Positions 46,790 to 56,555 of a stretch of 64,000 nucleotides of DNA are shown here, piece by piece. The DNA is from Shewanella holmiensis (GTDB taxonomy: Bacteria; Pseudomonadota; Gammaproteobacteria; Enterobacterales; Shewanellaceae). The stretch lies in NCBI RefSeq assembly GCF_025370255.1, contig NZ_JAMTCD010000017.1, forward strand, positions 1-64,000, given 5' to 3'. Every line of letters starts with the position of its first letter. The first letter of the stretch is position 1. The notes beneath the pieces are model-generated. The model was not told the DNA's origin. It saw nothing but the letters and a program-made list of their open reading frames with translations, and made no database searches. Both the position numbers and the translations under genes were made by a program.

Positions 46790-47596
46790 TTATTTAATTT
46801 GTTCGGTCAGTTTGTAGTTGCCCTGTTCAGCATTCAGTAAAATTTGCTGATACTGATTGGTTTGTTTTAGTTGTGAAATAGCCTCATCAACTAAGACTGT
46901 GGTGTCTGGATCATGGCAGGCAATATAACGGGGGGATTGGTCGAATAAAATCACCTGAGTCACTTCATAAGGGAATTTAATCCGATCGCTTAATTGATTG
47001 CGGTAATAATCGAAAATCTGGCGTTCAAGAATAATTGCTTGAATACGTTCACTGAATAACATTAAGACCTGATTTTGTTGGCTAGCAATTTCGTTATAAT
47101 TTTTATGGGTCTTTGATAAATCAAAAAACTCTTCACCTAAGAAATGATCTGCATTTTGAAACCCTATTAAAGAGTAATGTTTAAGATCTTGTATTGTATC
47201 TATTTTGAGCTTGTTCTTAGTCAGAAAAAACACACTATTTTGATAATCAATTAAGCTTTGGGTTAAGAATAACCCATAGCTATTTGAAGGAGCATTAATA
47301 AGGCAGTCAATGTTTTTTGTTTTGACTAATCGTAACGCCCTGCGATTAGTTGCAAACGTAATCTCACCTAACTGCAAATGACTCATTTCTAAGGCTGCAT
47401 TTAATAGTTCATACTGAAGGCCGCCCTTCTTATCGACAAAAAAGTAAGGTTCAATATTACTACTGGTGGCAAAATTGATTGTTTTATCCTCTGCAGCCAA
47501 AGTCACCTCATTGGCTAATACAAAACTAAAGCATGCCAAAAATCCGAGAAGTATCGGCTTGATGTTAAAGCTTATTTTGTATTGAGTATGTTTCAA
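46790..47596 (-). CDS. Periplasmic solute-binding protein, family 3-like
   Basis: A 268-residue exported protein (signal ANEVTLAAED) with the bilobed SBP_bac_3 pattern: NFATSSNIEPYFFVDKKGGLQYELLNAAL, then a second lobe with SYGLFLTQSLIDYQ and IQDLKHYSLIGFQNADHFLGEE. No permease or ATPase is adjacent, so it may be a sensor-like or orphan binding protein. The ligand cannot be read from sequence. In Shewanella many such proteins stand alone. Confidence 0.78.
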   Translation of the reverse strand: MKHTQYKISFNIKPILLGFLACFSFVLANEVTLAAEDKTINFATSSNIEPYFFVDKKGGLQYELLNAALEMSHLQLGEITFATNRRALRLVKTKNIDCLINAPSNSYGLFLTQSLIDYQNSVFFLTKNKLKIDTIQDLKHYSLIGFQNADHFLGEEFFDLSKTHKNYNEIASQQNQVLMLFSERIQAIILERQIFDYYRNQLSDRIKFPYEVTQVILFDQSPRYIACHDPDTTVLVDEAISQLKQTNQYQQILLNAEQGNYKLTEQIK

Positions 47597-47930
47597 TTCA
47601 CGCCCCTCTCTTTAAGCGGTAATGTTTGCGGATTCACTCTAACTTTTTATCATTCTCGATCTTAAAGCATAACAACTCAAAGAGTATTTTGCTGAGGATA
47701 TGGCAATTAGCTTTCATGCTGATAATTAATTATGATTAAAATTGAAAACGTTATGTTAATTTTATTTAAAAACAACAGTATAAGATTTAAATATTAAAAT
47801 ATGAATAGTTTATTGATTTATCAGTGGATAATGGGTAAATTTTAATATCATCTACCATTAGAACCCGATATTTGGGACAAATAAATGTAAAGTGGTTTAA
47901 ATTTAGCCTGTAAAGCCGGAGTTGTATTAT
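47597..47930. other. AT-rich intergenic region upstream of aroG
   Basis: This 334-base divergent region has no coding frame. It is very AT-rich near 47740-47860 and should contain the promoters of both flanking genes. I saw no operator match that I trust. Confidence 0.4.
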
Positions 47931-48986
47931 ATGTATTACCAAAATGATGATGTTCGCATCAATGAAGTCAAAGAGTTACTACCTCCTATTGCGATTCTAG
48001 AGCGATTTCCAGCATCCGAAAATGCATCAGAAACGGTATTTACGGCACGAAATAACATTCACAACATTTTAGCCAGAAAGGATGACCGTTTATTAGTGGT
48101 GATTGGTCCTTGCTCAATTCATGATCCTAAAGCTGCGCTAGAATACGGCCAACGATTAGCGGTAATGCGTAAAAAATATGCCGATCAGCTAGAAGTGGTT
48201 ATGCGAGTCTACTTTGAAAAGCCACGTACGACAGTCGGTTGGAAAGGACTGATAAATGATCCTTATATGGATAACAGTTTTCAACTGAATGATGGTCTAC
48301 GCACGGCCAGAAAATTATTAGTGGATTTAAACGATCTTGGCATTCCAACTGCGGGTGAGTATTTAGATATGATTACCCCGCAATATGTGGCAGATATGAT
48401 GTGTTGGGGAGCCATTGGTGCCCGTACAACTGAATCTCAGGTGCATCGAGAGCTAGCATCGGGTTTATCATGTCCTGTTGGCTTTAAAAATGGTACCGAT
48501 GGCACCATTAAGGTAGCGATTGATGCCATTGGTGCCGCGAATGCTCCGCACCACTTTTTGTCTGTAACTAAGTTTGGTCATTCCGCGATTGTGTCGACCA
48601 AAGGTAATCCTGATTGTCATATTATTCTTCGCGGAGGAAAGGCGCCTAACTACAGTGCTAAAGATGTCAGTGTCATTCAGGCACAGCTAAAATCCTCAAA
48701 CCTTGCTGACAACGTGATGATTGATTTTAGCCATGCAAATAGCGCTAAAGATTATCGACGCCAAATGCTAGTGGCAGAAGATGTTGCATCACAAATATCT
48801 GCAGGCAATCAGGGGATCTTTGGCGTGATGGTTGAAAGCCACCTTGTAGCAGGTCGCCAGGATATTGTCGATGGTAAAGTGGCCTGCTATGGCCAGAGCG
48901 TAACGGATGCTTGCATCGGTTGGCCAGACACTGAATCATTACTGGCTACATTAAGTGACAGCGTGATAAAACGCCGAGGGGTATAG
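47931..48986 (+). CDS. aroG: 3-Deoxy-7-phosphoheptulonate synthase AroG
   Basis: AroG catalyses the first step of aromatic amino acid synthesis from PEP and erythrose-4-phosphate; the AroG type is feedback-inhibited by phenylalanine. The 351-residue protein (ATG 47931, GGAG nine bases upstream) is collinear with the E. coli enzyme: start MYYQNDDVRINEVKELLPP, metal-site Cys in IGPCSIHDP, EKPRTTVGWKGLINDP, ASGLSCPVGFKNGTDG and DFSHAN. A TTG at 47922 is in frame but less likely. Strong terminator downstream. Confidence 0.95.
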   Translation: MYYQNDDVRINEVKELLPPIAILERFPASENASETVFTARNNIHNILARKDDRLLVVIGPCSIHDPKAALEYGQRLAVMRKKYADQLEVVMRVYFEKPRTTVGWKGLINDPYMDNSFQLNDGLRTARKLLVDLNDLGIPTAGEYLDMITPQYVADMMCWGAIGARTTESQVHRELASGLSCPVGFKNGTDGTIKVAIDAIGAANAPHHFLSVTKFGHSAIVSTKGNPDCHIILRGGKAPNYSAKDVSVIQAQLKSSNLADNVMIDFSHANSAKDYRRQMLVAEDVASQISAGNQGIFGVMVESHLVAGRQDIVDGKVACYGQSVTDACIGWPDTESLLATLSDSVIKRRGV

Positions 48987-48994
48987 GTTAAAAT

Positions 48995-49019
48995 AAAAGG
49001 CGCTAAAAGCGCCTTTTTT
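48995..49019 (+). terminator. Terminator after aroG
   Basis: AGGCGCT pairs with AGCGCCT (48998-49004 with 49008-49014) around AAA, followed by T6. Confidence 0.9.
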
Positions 49020-49296
49020 ATGCATATTCAATTTTAAATCTGTCACAGTTAATGTGAAAACAAGGCGATAAATAATAAGCCCTTATGCTTGGTTATTACT
49101 GTTCAGAAATAGCTGTAGCAAGCCGCTTTAAAATATCATTTAACGCGGTACTGCACCTCGAAAAACAACAATAAATCAGCATATTAAATACTAATCTAAA
49201 CACCACTAAGTAATTGAATCAAAATATAAACTCAGATACCGTTTTTATCAATCAAAATGAATCTAAAAACGAGTAATTCTTCAGGCTCGTTGACGA

Positions 49297-49446
49297 TTAA
49301 TCGTAAAGAAATGCAATGCCCGTAGTATCGATATCGATTAACTCTTTGGCATTGACTCTAATGGCTGCATCCGGGTTATCTAGTCGTAACGAGTTAATGC
49401 GTTGCCACCATAGATAGCCCAACAGCAGCTGAAGTGATTTTTGTGT
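49297..49446 (-). pseudogene. Possible C-terminal gene remnant
   Basis: A 49-codon open frame without a usable start codon, bounded by stops, encodes a hydrophobic segment (LQLLLGYLWWQRINSL) followed by AAIRVNAKELIDIDTTGIA. The composition reads like real protein, but I do not recognise the family. It may be the end of a decayed membrane protein gene. Confidence 0.3.
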
Positions 49447-49945
49447 CTAAACTGACTTCAATCACTGCAAGGGAAACCGAATTCATGAATTATCAATCTC
49501 CTTTTTGACTGCAAAATAATAAGTAAAAATAAACAGTTATTGTTTACCCTACTATATAAATATTCAAATCATACGTAGGTTTCTGTGGATATTTTTCATG
49601 TATGATCGCGCAGATCAAGTTAATCACTTGAAGGCGAAATCTTGTTCATTCAATAGTCACAGTATTCAGCATATACAGCCCCTAGAAACATGACTAACTT
49701 AAATTAACGAGATAACTAAAGGGAGTGAGGAAAAAGGGGGGATTTTAGCGCTGTTGGCTAAGCCAATTGAATGTTGATTTTAATTTCAATTCAACTTCAA
49801 CTTCAACTTCAGAATATTACCCAATCATTTTCCCTAAGCAATTAATATCGCTTTCGTATAAAACATTAGCGCAAACAATATTTTGCCCTCCTTCAAAAAA
49901 GAGGGTTGAGCATTCCTATATAAAGTAACTAACCCAAAGTATAGA

Positions 49946-50155
49946 TTACTTCGAATTTTCGCTTAGATATTGGTTGGCTTTTGCAAGTGTGCCAAAGGCT
50001 AAAATGAGATTATTGCGGCCTTTATCCTGTAACTCTGGATTACCTGACTCTATCATCATCCACACCCATGTTTGAATGAGCTGTAATGGGGGGTATTTTA
50101 CATTCGTACTTTCCAAGATAACGCTTCCTAAAAAATCGTGGTGCTCGATAAACGG
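49946..50155 (-). pseudogene. Possible C-terminal gene remnant or small protein
   Basis: The minus strand is open for 69 codons and encodes EHHDFLGSVILESTNVKYPP, then LQLIQTWVWMMIESGNPELQ and an Ala/Asn-rich helical end (LAFGTLAKANQYLSENS). No ATG or GTG occurs; TTG at 50116 would give 56 residues. The amphipathic pattern looks genuine. It could be the 3' part of a gene whose 5' part was lost, because the frame ends at a stop at 50156-50158. Confidence 0.4.
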
Positions 50156-50480
50156 TTACGGCAACAAATTATCTCACTATGCGACCGACTCAAGCAAAGG
50201 GTAACAAATTCTGAATATAGAAATAACTCTAATTCGGCTAAAAAGACATAAATTCGGCTTCATTTCATTAAATAATAGTACATTTGAATATGATTTTAAA
50301 ATTTATGTAAGTCTAAAGTATTACAATTGATAGTTGTTAAGACTATTATTGATAGGGATCTCCCATGACGAGTTTGCTAACTTGTTAACAAAGTAATTTA
50401 TTAGAAAGTGTTATCATCAGATTTAATAAATACAGCCACCAAAGTCAATTTGATTGATTGCACATTATTTGGAGTTAAAT

Positions 50481-52268
50481 ATGCGGCCATCCGCCTATTT
50501 TGAAGGACCAGTAGGTAAATTAAACTGGCAAGTATTAAGAATGCTATGGCCCTACCTAATTGAGTTTAAAGGTCGAGTTGCTTTGGCGATGGCGTGTTTA
50601 GTTGTGGCTAAATTAGCCAGTGTAGGTTTACCATTTATTCTAAAAGAAATGGTCGACACCTTAAGTCAAAATACCTCAATGGCTACGGCTATCGTTGCAG
50701 CACCGATTGGTTTAGTGCTTGCTTATGGCGCAATAAGATTTCTCAATGTGGTCATCGGTGAAGTACGAGACACGCTTTTTGGTCGAGTCACTGAGCGGGC
50801 CATTCGGCGTTTAGGCCTTGCGGTATTTGATCACTTGCATAGGCTAGATTTAGATTTTCATTTAGATCGCCGTACTGGCGGATTATCACGCGACATTGAA
50901 CGGGGCACCAGCGGCGTCAGTTTTTTAATGCGCTTTATGGTATTTAACATTGTGCCGACCTTGCTTGAGATCACTTTAGTTATTGGTATTTTCTTCTTTC
51001 AGTATGGTATCAGTTTTGCCTTGATCACTTTGGTGTCCGTGATGGCTTATATTGGGTATTCGGTCATGGCGACTGAGTGGCGAACTGAGTATGTACGCGA
51101 GGCTGCAAGGGCTGATTCATTATCGAATACTCGTGCAATTGATAGCTTGTTAAATTATGAAACGGTTAAATATTTTAACAACGAATCCCATGAGTCTGAA
51201 CGTTATGACTCTGCATTGAGTCAGTGGGAAGTGGCCAAAAGAAAAAACCGTTTATCACTATTTGCCTTGAACGCAGGGCAAGCGCTTATTATTGCTATCG
51301 CCATGACAGCCATGATGGGGCTCGCAGCGTATGAAGTTTCGCAAAGCACCATGAGTATTGGCGACTTTGTATTGATTAACGCCTTTATGATGCAGTTATT
51401 TATTCCACTTAATTTTTTAGGATTTGTTTACCGTGAAATCAGAGGCGCTTTGGCTAATATTGAGCGTATGTTTGATATTTTAGATAAACAACCAAAAGTC
51501 GTTGATATGGATGATGCCATTCATCAATCACCTAAATTAGGGACAATTAAATTTGAAAATGTCAGCTTTCAATACGATGAAAGACAAATTTTGCATGACG
51601 TCAGCTTTGAAGTGCCTTTAGGCAAAAAAGTGGCCGTAGTAGGGGATAGCGGAGCTGGTAAGTCAACTTTAATAAAGTTATTGTTTCGCTTTTATGACGT
51701 TAATAAAGGCTGCATATCTATCAATGGTACCGATATTCGCCATCTTACTCAGCAAGCATTACGCCAAGCCATTGCGATAGTGCCTCAAGATACCGTGCTA
51801 TTTAACGATAGTTTGTATGAAAACATTCGATACGGAAGACCCAGTGCGACACAAGCTGAAATAGAGCAAGCGGCACAAATGGCGCATTTGAGTGATTTTA
51901 TTGCGTCATTACCTCAACAATGGCAAACCAAAGTGGGTGAGAGAGGCTTGAAATTGTCGGGCGGTGAAAAACAAAGGGTCTCCATTGCAAGGGCTATTTT
52001 AAAATCAGCGCCATTTCTGGTATTTGATGAAGCAACCTCATCTTTAGATAGTCGTTCAGAAAAGGCCATTTTAAATGCGCTGAGGGATGCTGCTAAAGGA
52101 CATACCAGCTTGGTGGTTGCTCATCGATTATCGACCATTATTGATGCGGATATTATAGTTGTGCTCAGCAAAGGGCGGGTGGTTGAAGTTGGCAATCATA
52201 CTGACTTAATTACTGCACAAGGATTATATGCCCATTTATGGCAGATTCAGAATGAGCAAGCATCTTAG
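50481..52268 (+). CDS. ABC exporter of the Atm1/HMT1 type
   Basis: The 595-residue half-transporter (ATG 50481, GGAG seven bases upstream) has six membrane helices in residues 20-310 and an ATPase domain with Walker A VVGDSGAGKST, signature LKLSGGEKQRVSIARAIL and Walker B FLVFDEATSSLD. The N-terminus LNWQVLRMLWPYL and the EVRDTLFGRVTERAIRRLGL and DRRTGGLSRDIERGT stretches are those of the Atm1 / heavy-metal exporter group, which moves glutathione-linked metals or sulfur compounds. No other metal gene is adjacent. It probably acts as a homodimer. Confidence 0.9.
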   Translation: MRPSAYFEGPVGKLNWQVLRMLWPYLIEFKGRVALAMACLVVAKLASVGLPFILKEMVDTLSQNTSMATAIVAAPIGLVLAYGAIRFLNVVIGEVRDTLFGRVTERAIRRLGLAVFDHLHRLDLDFHLDRRTGGLSRDIERGTSGVSFLMRFMVFNIVPTLLEITLVIGIFFFQYGISFALITLVSVMAYIGYSVMATEWRTEYVREAARADSLSNTRAIDSLLNYETVKYFNNESHESERYDSALSQWEVAKRKNRLSLFALNAGQALIIAIAMTAMMGLAAYEVSQSTMSIGDFVLINAFMMQLFIPLNFLGFVYREIRGALANIERMFDILDKQPKVVDMDDAIHQSPKLGTIKFENVSFQYDERQILHDVSFEVPLGKKVAVVGDSGAGKSTLIKLLFRFYDVNKGCISINGTDIRHLTQQALRQAIAIVPQDTVLFNDSLYENIRYGRPSATQAEIEQAAQMAHLSDFIASLPQQWQTKVGERGLKLSGGEKQRVSIARAILKSAPFLVFDEATSSLDSRSEKAILNALRDAAKGHTSLVVAHRLSTIIDADIIVVLSKGRVVEVGNHTDLITAQGLYAHLWQIQNEQAS

Positions 52269-52536
52269 CAAGTATAAAAATGCATTTGAGGAATTGTTAA
52301 AAATTGTGTTTGTTTATCGGGTATGAGTATAATTAATTGCCAAACACTAGATAGTGATCGATTTTTGGGGGGCAACTCATACCCCTGATTTGTGGTTAAT
52401 TGTAATTGATAAATCAATATATCTGAGGCTAGTTAATAGTCTCATTTTCAAGCCTTTCATTTGGCTTATCAAGCAGTGAACAATTTTCAATTAAAGTAAA
52501 ATATTGTTAAGTGCCAATGGCATATGGAGAGGGCAG

Positions 52537-52782
52537 ATGCAAAATATTCCTTTAATAGCAGCATTAGAAGGCACTCAGCATAAAGTGAGTACCGACTGGT
52601 TTGCTATTATGGCTATGCTAAAAACACGTGAGTTGTCAGATGATGACATTAACAATGTTTATAATGAGCTTTGCGCGGGTTTAAGAGTAACAACTCGAGG
52701 GGTCACTTTATCTAAGCTATCCGCGGATGATTTAAATGAGCAGATAATTAAGCAATCTAAAGATAAGGATATACTGATATAA
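52537..52782 (+). CDS. Small hypothetical protein
   Basis: ATG 52537 has a strong GGAGAGGGC site; an upstream TTG frame is unlikely. The 81-residue product is soluble, acidic in the middle (KTRELSDDDINNVYNELC) and has one Cys. No family is recognised. It follows the Atm1-like gene by 268 bases. Confidence 0.6.
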   Translation: MQNIPLIAALEGTQHKVSTDWFAIMAMLKTRELSDDDINNVYNELCAGLRVTTRGVTLSKLSADDLNEQIIKQSKDKDILI

Positions 52783-52871
52783 TTGTTTGTCCTAACAGGT
52801 TGCGTTCATTAACAGATTAATCTCGCGGTACCAAACAGTTTATCTATCGATATAAAAGAGGGAATAACGGC

Positions 52872-53063
52872 TTATTTTTTCTGCCACCCTATGCAGACAA
52901 GCTTGATTAGCGTATCAGGTTTGTCTAGTGGGATGAGACGGGTTATTTTTCCTTGATCAAAACACACCATTTCGCCTTCAATCTCAGTTAGACGGTCACA
53001 ATTTTGACAGCTGTAGCTGGCGGTTTTGTTATTAGGCACGGTTTGATGGTTTTTCCTATCCAA
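52872..53063 (-). CDS. Small CxxC protein with TTG start
   Basis: A TTG start at 53063 is supported by AAAGGAT seven bases upstream. The 63-residue product has a CxxC (SYSCQNCDRLTE) and two further cysteines (MVCFDQ, LVCIGW), a pattern fitting a small zinc-binding protein. No family is recognised, and transcription signals are not clear. Confidence 0.6.
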   Translation of the reverse strand: MDRKNHQTVPNNKTASYSCQNCDRLTEIEGEMVCFDQGKITRLIPLDKPDTLIKLVCIGWQKK

Positions 53064-53217
53064 GTTTCTATCCTTTAAAGCGTGTTACCGATGCATAGCA
53101 GAAGTAAGTGATGTACCTTCCAATTTACCTGAGTAATGTGACAGAAGTATCATACTGTAGTTTAGCCGATAACACGTTAGCTTAAAAGTAATACTTTGGG
53201 AGTGTATTGACAGTCAC

Positions 53218-54708
53218 TTATATAACCATGTGCTTATAATGCTGATCTAAAGAAATTGACACACCGCTTGATATCACGATATGAGCATGTTTTCGTGTTA
53301 GCAATCGCGCATCATGTACCCCACAAGAATGCGCTATCATGGCTAAATCATAATGTAAGTAATGGTTATAGCTGGCCACACGTGTTGACTTGTCTTTGGG
53401 ATCTAATCCCTGTTGCAACCGTTTATTGTGGGTGGTGATCCCTGTTGGACAGGTATCTTTGTTGCATTGAAGAGATTGAATACACCCTAACGCAAACATA
53501 TTCCCCCTGGCCGAGGCGATAAAGTCTGCACCTGTAGCCAGCGCCCATGCAACATAAGATGGCATCACCAACTTACCAGTGGCTATAATTTTGATGCGTT
53601 GACGTAATCCTTTTTGAATGAATAGATCAACCAATCTAGGCAAACTCTCTCTTAGTGGTAATCCCACATTATCCATTAGTGCTTGTGGTGCCGCTCCTGT
53701 ACCGCCATCAGAACTGTCCAGCGTGAAAAAGTCAGGCGCGTGTTCTATTCCTCGGCGCGAAATCTCATCACACATATCTTCAATCCAGCTGATATCGCCA
53801 ATAACAGCTTTAATACCTGTTGGTTTGCCAGTGGCATGTCTAATCTGGGCAATCATATCTAAAATATCTGCTACACAAGTGATTTCAGGATGACCATTGG
53901 GGCTAATTGAGTCTTCGCCAACAGGGATACCCCGAATATGGGCAATTTCTTCCGTCACTTTTAGACCAGGTAAAATTCCCCCTTTGCCGGGTTTAGCGCC
54001 TTGACTGAGTTTTAATTCAAACATTTTTACTTGTGGATGGGCTGCAATTTGCGCGAGTTTGTTATCATCCAGTTGACCTTGCTCATTGCGTACCCCGTAT
54101 TTGGCGGTACCAATTTGAAAGACTAAATCGCAATTGCCTTTAAGGTGATGCGGACTTAATCCGCCTTCTCCTGTATTTAACCAACACCCTGCTTGAGCTG
54201 CTCCGTGGGATAAGGCGGTAACAGCAGGTCTTGATAATGCACCAAAACTCATAGCTGAAATGTGGCAAATTTTGTCAGTGGTATAAGGTGAAGTGCAGAA
54301 TTCACCTACAGTTACTGCAATTGGTAGTTGATGAGCATGATCGCTAATCGGAAATGCAGAGTTAAGAAATAAAATACTGCCTTGTTTGTCGAGCGGTTGT
54401 GTTGAGCCAAATGCGATAGTGCGATCAACATTTTTCGCTGCACGATACACCCAGCTGCGTTCTGCGCGATTAAAAGGTAGTTCTTCGCGGTCGTTAGCAA
54501 AAAAGTATTGTCTAAAAAACTCACCTTGCTTTTCAAATAAATAACGAAATCGACCAACAACGGGATAATTATGCCTGATGGCCTGTTTTGTTTGTAATTT
54601 ATCAGCGATGTACATATAGACTACGCTGATCAGTACTACCCAAAAAAGAATAAGAAACAGTCCAGAAAAAAGATCAATTCCCCATAAAATCCACGGTTGA
54701 AGCTGCAT
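53218..54708 (-). CDS. Membrane-anchored FMN-binding glutamate-synthase-like protein
   Basis: The 496-residue protein has an N-terminal hydrophobic segment (about 8-33, GIDLFSGLFLILFWVVLISVVYMYI) and then the FMN/FeS synthase domain of glutamate synthase. Visible marks are GEGGLSPHHLKG, KLSQGAKPGKGG, DSSDGGTGAAPQALMDNVG and the 3Fe-4S motif with Cys spacing 5 and 4 in CIQSLQCNKDTC. The glutaminase domain is absent, so it is not a complete GOGAT. The family (FMN-binding glutamate synthase family) is widespread, with unknown substrates. No electron-donor subunit is adjacent. Confidence 0.88.
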   Translation of the reverse strand: MQLQPWILWGIDLFSGLFLILFWVVLISVVYMYIADKLQTKQAIRHNYPVVGRFRYLFEKQGEFFRQYFFANDREELPFNRAERSWVYRAAKNVDRTIAFGSTQPLDKQGSILFLNSAFPISDHAHQLPIAVTVGEFCTSPYTTDKICHISAMSFGALSRPAVTALSHGAAQAGCWLNTGEGGLSPHHLKGNCDLVFQIGTAKYGVRNEQGQLDDNKLAQIAAHPQVKMFELKLSQGAKPGKGGILPGLKVTEEIAHIRGIPVGEDSISPNGHPEITCVADILDMIAQIRHATGKPTGIKAVIGDISWIEDMCDEISRRGIEHAPDFFTLDSSDGGTGAAPQALMDNVGLPLRESLPRLVDLFIQKGLRQRIKIIATGKLVMPSYVAWALATGADFIASARGNMFALGCIQSLQCNKDTCPTGITTHNKRLQQGLDPKDKSTRVASYNHYLHYDLAMIAHSCGVHDARLLTRKHAHIVISSGVSISLDQHYKHMVI

Positions 54709-54926
54709 GTATTATCCTTAATAACGATATATTTCCTCAATACTGAAATGGTATGAGGTAAAAGCGCTGACGGTTGATGTTTATCCATTTTTACTTGGAT
54801 ATTTGCCTTTAGTGCCGTTGTATTACTGCTAATATTGAGTGTAGCTGGTGTTTTTTACAATTATCTCTTTAGGTTAAAATTTAAACGTCGATAAAGATAC
54901 ATCAATTTAAAAATAAGGCGAACGTT

Positions 54927-55544
54927 ATGGAAATCAAATCAACCCGAAATCTCGCGCAATATGCATCCGTGTCGAGTCCGGCTGACAAAGATAAACAAAA
55001 AGCCGCCGACAGTGGTCAAACACAAATCACTCCTGCAGTTGAACAAAAATCCAATATGTCAGTAAGCCAAATTACCAAGCGGTTAATGAATGGGCAAATA
55101 TTGGCCGCACAGGAAAAAGTTACACTAGCGTCTGGCGATCAATCAATGGCGCTATTGTATCGCAGTGCAATCGATGCCATTGATTCAGAGTTAGATCTGG
55201 TATTGGGTGAGAATACGCCTGCTAAACCGATGGCGGGAGCTGAGATTGATTATTCACCAGCAGCCACCGCAGATCGTATTTTACAATTTGCGACGGGCTT
55301 TTTTGCATTGCATCAACAACAAAATCCAGAAAGTGATTATGAACAGCAGTTACATAGCTTTATGGACAAAATTACTAAAGCGATAGATGACGGTTTTGGT
55401 CAAGCGAAAGAAATCCTTTCTGGATTAAAAGTGTTGCAAGGTGATATAGCAGCAGGTGTGGAGAACACTTATGAACTTATTCAAAGTGGATTAGCCAAGT
55501 TTAAGTCAGACATGCTACCTTCAAGCAATGACCTAAAAGAATAA
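54927..55544 (+). CDS. DUF5610 domain protein
   Basis: A 205-residue protein without signal peptide. Residues ~85-190 fit DUF5610: YSPAATADRILQFATGFFALHQQ and FGQAKEILSGLKVLQGDIAAG, a mainly helical domain. The N-terminal 45 residues are polar and disordered. The function is unknown. The fpr gene follows after nine bases, so the two are probably co-transcribed. The start has AAGGCG seven bases before it. Confidence 0.8.
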   Translation: MEIKSTRNLAQYASVSSPADKDKQKAADSGQTQITPAVEQKSNMSVSQITKRLMNGQILAAQEKVTLASGDQSMALLYRSAIDAIDSELDLVLGENTPAKPMAGAEIDYSPAATADRILQFATGFFALHQQQNPESDYEQQLHSFMDKITKAIDDGFGQAKEILSGLKVLQGDIAAGVENTYELIQSGLAKFKSDMLPSSNDLKE

Positions 55545-55553
55545 GGATGAATT

Positions 55554-56303
55554 ATGTGGGTAACAGGTGAGGTGCTGGAAAGAATTGATTGGAATGAAAA
55601 ATTGTTTTCATTAAAAATTAAAGCGGCAGTAGAACCTTATACCGCTGGTCAATTTATTAAATTGAGTCAGGTCCGTGACGATAAGCGGGTGGCAAGAGCT
55701 TATTCTGTGGTAAACCCACCAGGCAGTGACTGTGTTGAAATATTAGCCGTTGCCGTTGAAGATGGATTATTGTCACCGGATCTACAATCTCTCAATCCAG
55801 GAGATAATATTGAAGTTACCCCTAAAGCCACTGGTTTTATGACCCTAGATGAAATTCCACAAGGCGTGTTACAAGGTAAACACCTATGGTTACTGTCTAC
55901 TGGTACTGCTGTTGGTCCCTTTTTATCCATGTTATTAACAGATGAGCCCTGGCAAAGATTTGAAAAAGTAGTATTAGTGTATGGCGTTCGCATTGCTAAA
56001 GATCTGGCTTACTTAGACTTGATCAAACAGCTACAAGCCAAATATCCTCATCAGTTTGTGTTTGTCCCCATCGTCACCCGCGAACCATTTGAAGATGCAC
56101 TAACCTGTAGGATCCCTGAAGCCATTCAAAGTGGGCTTTTACAACAAAAAGCCGCATTAGATATAAATCCTGAAAATTCGCAAGTGATGATTTGTGGTAA
56201 CCCAGGGATGATCACCGAAGCGCAAAGTGTGCTATTAGAGTTGGGACTCGCTAAAAATTTAAGACGAGCTCCTGGGCAAATTACTGTTGAAAAATACTGG
56301 TAA
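55554..56303 (+). CDS. fpr: Ferredoxin-NADP+ reductase
   Basis: The 249-residue FAD enzyme exchanges electrons between NADPH and ferredoxin or flavodoxin. FAD motif RAYSVVNPPG, the NADP loop LLSTGTAVGPFLSML and MICGNPGM are present, and the C-terminus VEKYW is the aromatic end of bacterial class II FPRs. Length matches E. coli Fpr. It lies downstream of the DUF5610 gene and probably shares its promoter. Confidence 0.92.
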   Translation: MWVTGEVLERIDWNEKLFSLKIKAAVEPYTAGQFIKLSQVRDDKRVARAYSVVNPPGSDCVEILAVAVEDGLLSPDLQSLNPGDNIEVTPKATGFMTLDEIPQGVLQGKHLWLLSTGTAVGPFLSMLLTDEPWQRFEKVVLVYGVRIAKDLAYLDLIKQLQAKYPHQFVFVPIVTREPFEDALTCRIPEAIQSGLLQQKAALDINPENSQVMICGNPGMITEAQSVLLELGLAKNLRRAPGQITVEKYW

Positions 56304-56488
56304 CCAATCAGTCTATTATTGCTTGTTATATATTAGAAGCATAAACGCGCCTAGTTGATTTAAACTCAATCAACTAGGGGGGGCAGCACCTAAGCTTCAA
56401 TAAATCACGTGATCTAAATCAATATCAATACAAATTTCCCAAAAGGCACTTGCTCCTTCAGTGCCGATCATTTACTCTTTGCGCGATT

Positions 56489-56507
56489 GATAATTATTAT
56501 CATTGCT
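56489..56507. promoter_or_regulatory. Fur box upstream of fbpA
   Basis: GATAATTATTATCATTGCT fits the 19-base Fur consensus GATAATGATAATCATTATC at most positions. It lies about 50 bases before fbpA, so iron-dependent repression is likely. Confidence 0.75.
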
Positions 56508-56555
56508 AATGTTAATTGCTTTCAAAGGTTCTTAACGACAAGGGAGAATGTGAAA

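Larger units (their letters stand above)
49020..50480. other. 1.4 kb gene-poor region
   Basis: No open frame of usual quality occurs between aroG and the Atm1-like gene. Two minus-strand stretches read like C-terminal gene pieces and are listed separately. A TTCAAC hexamer tract lies around 49786-49806. Elsewhere I see nothing but AT-rich sequence. Confidence 0.5.

Noticed and set aside
47884..47901. TGTAAA-N6 sequence before aroG as a TyrR box
   Set aside because: Only the left half matches; the right half is TAAATT.
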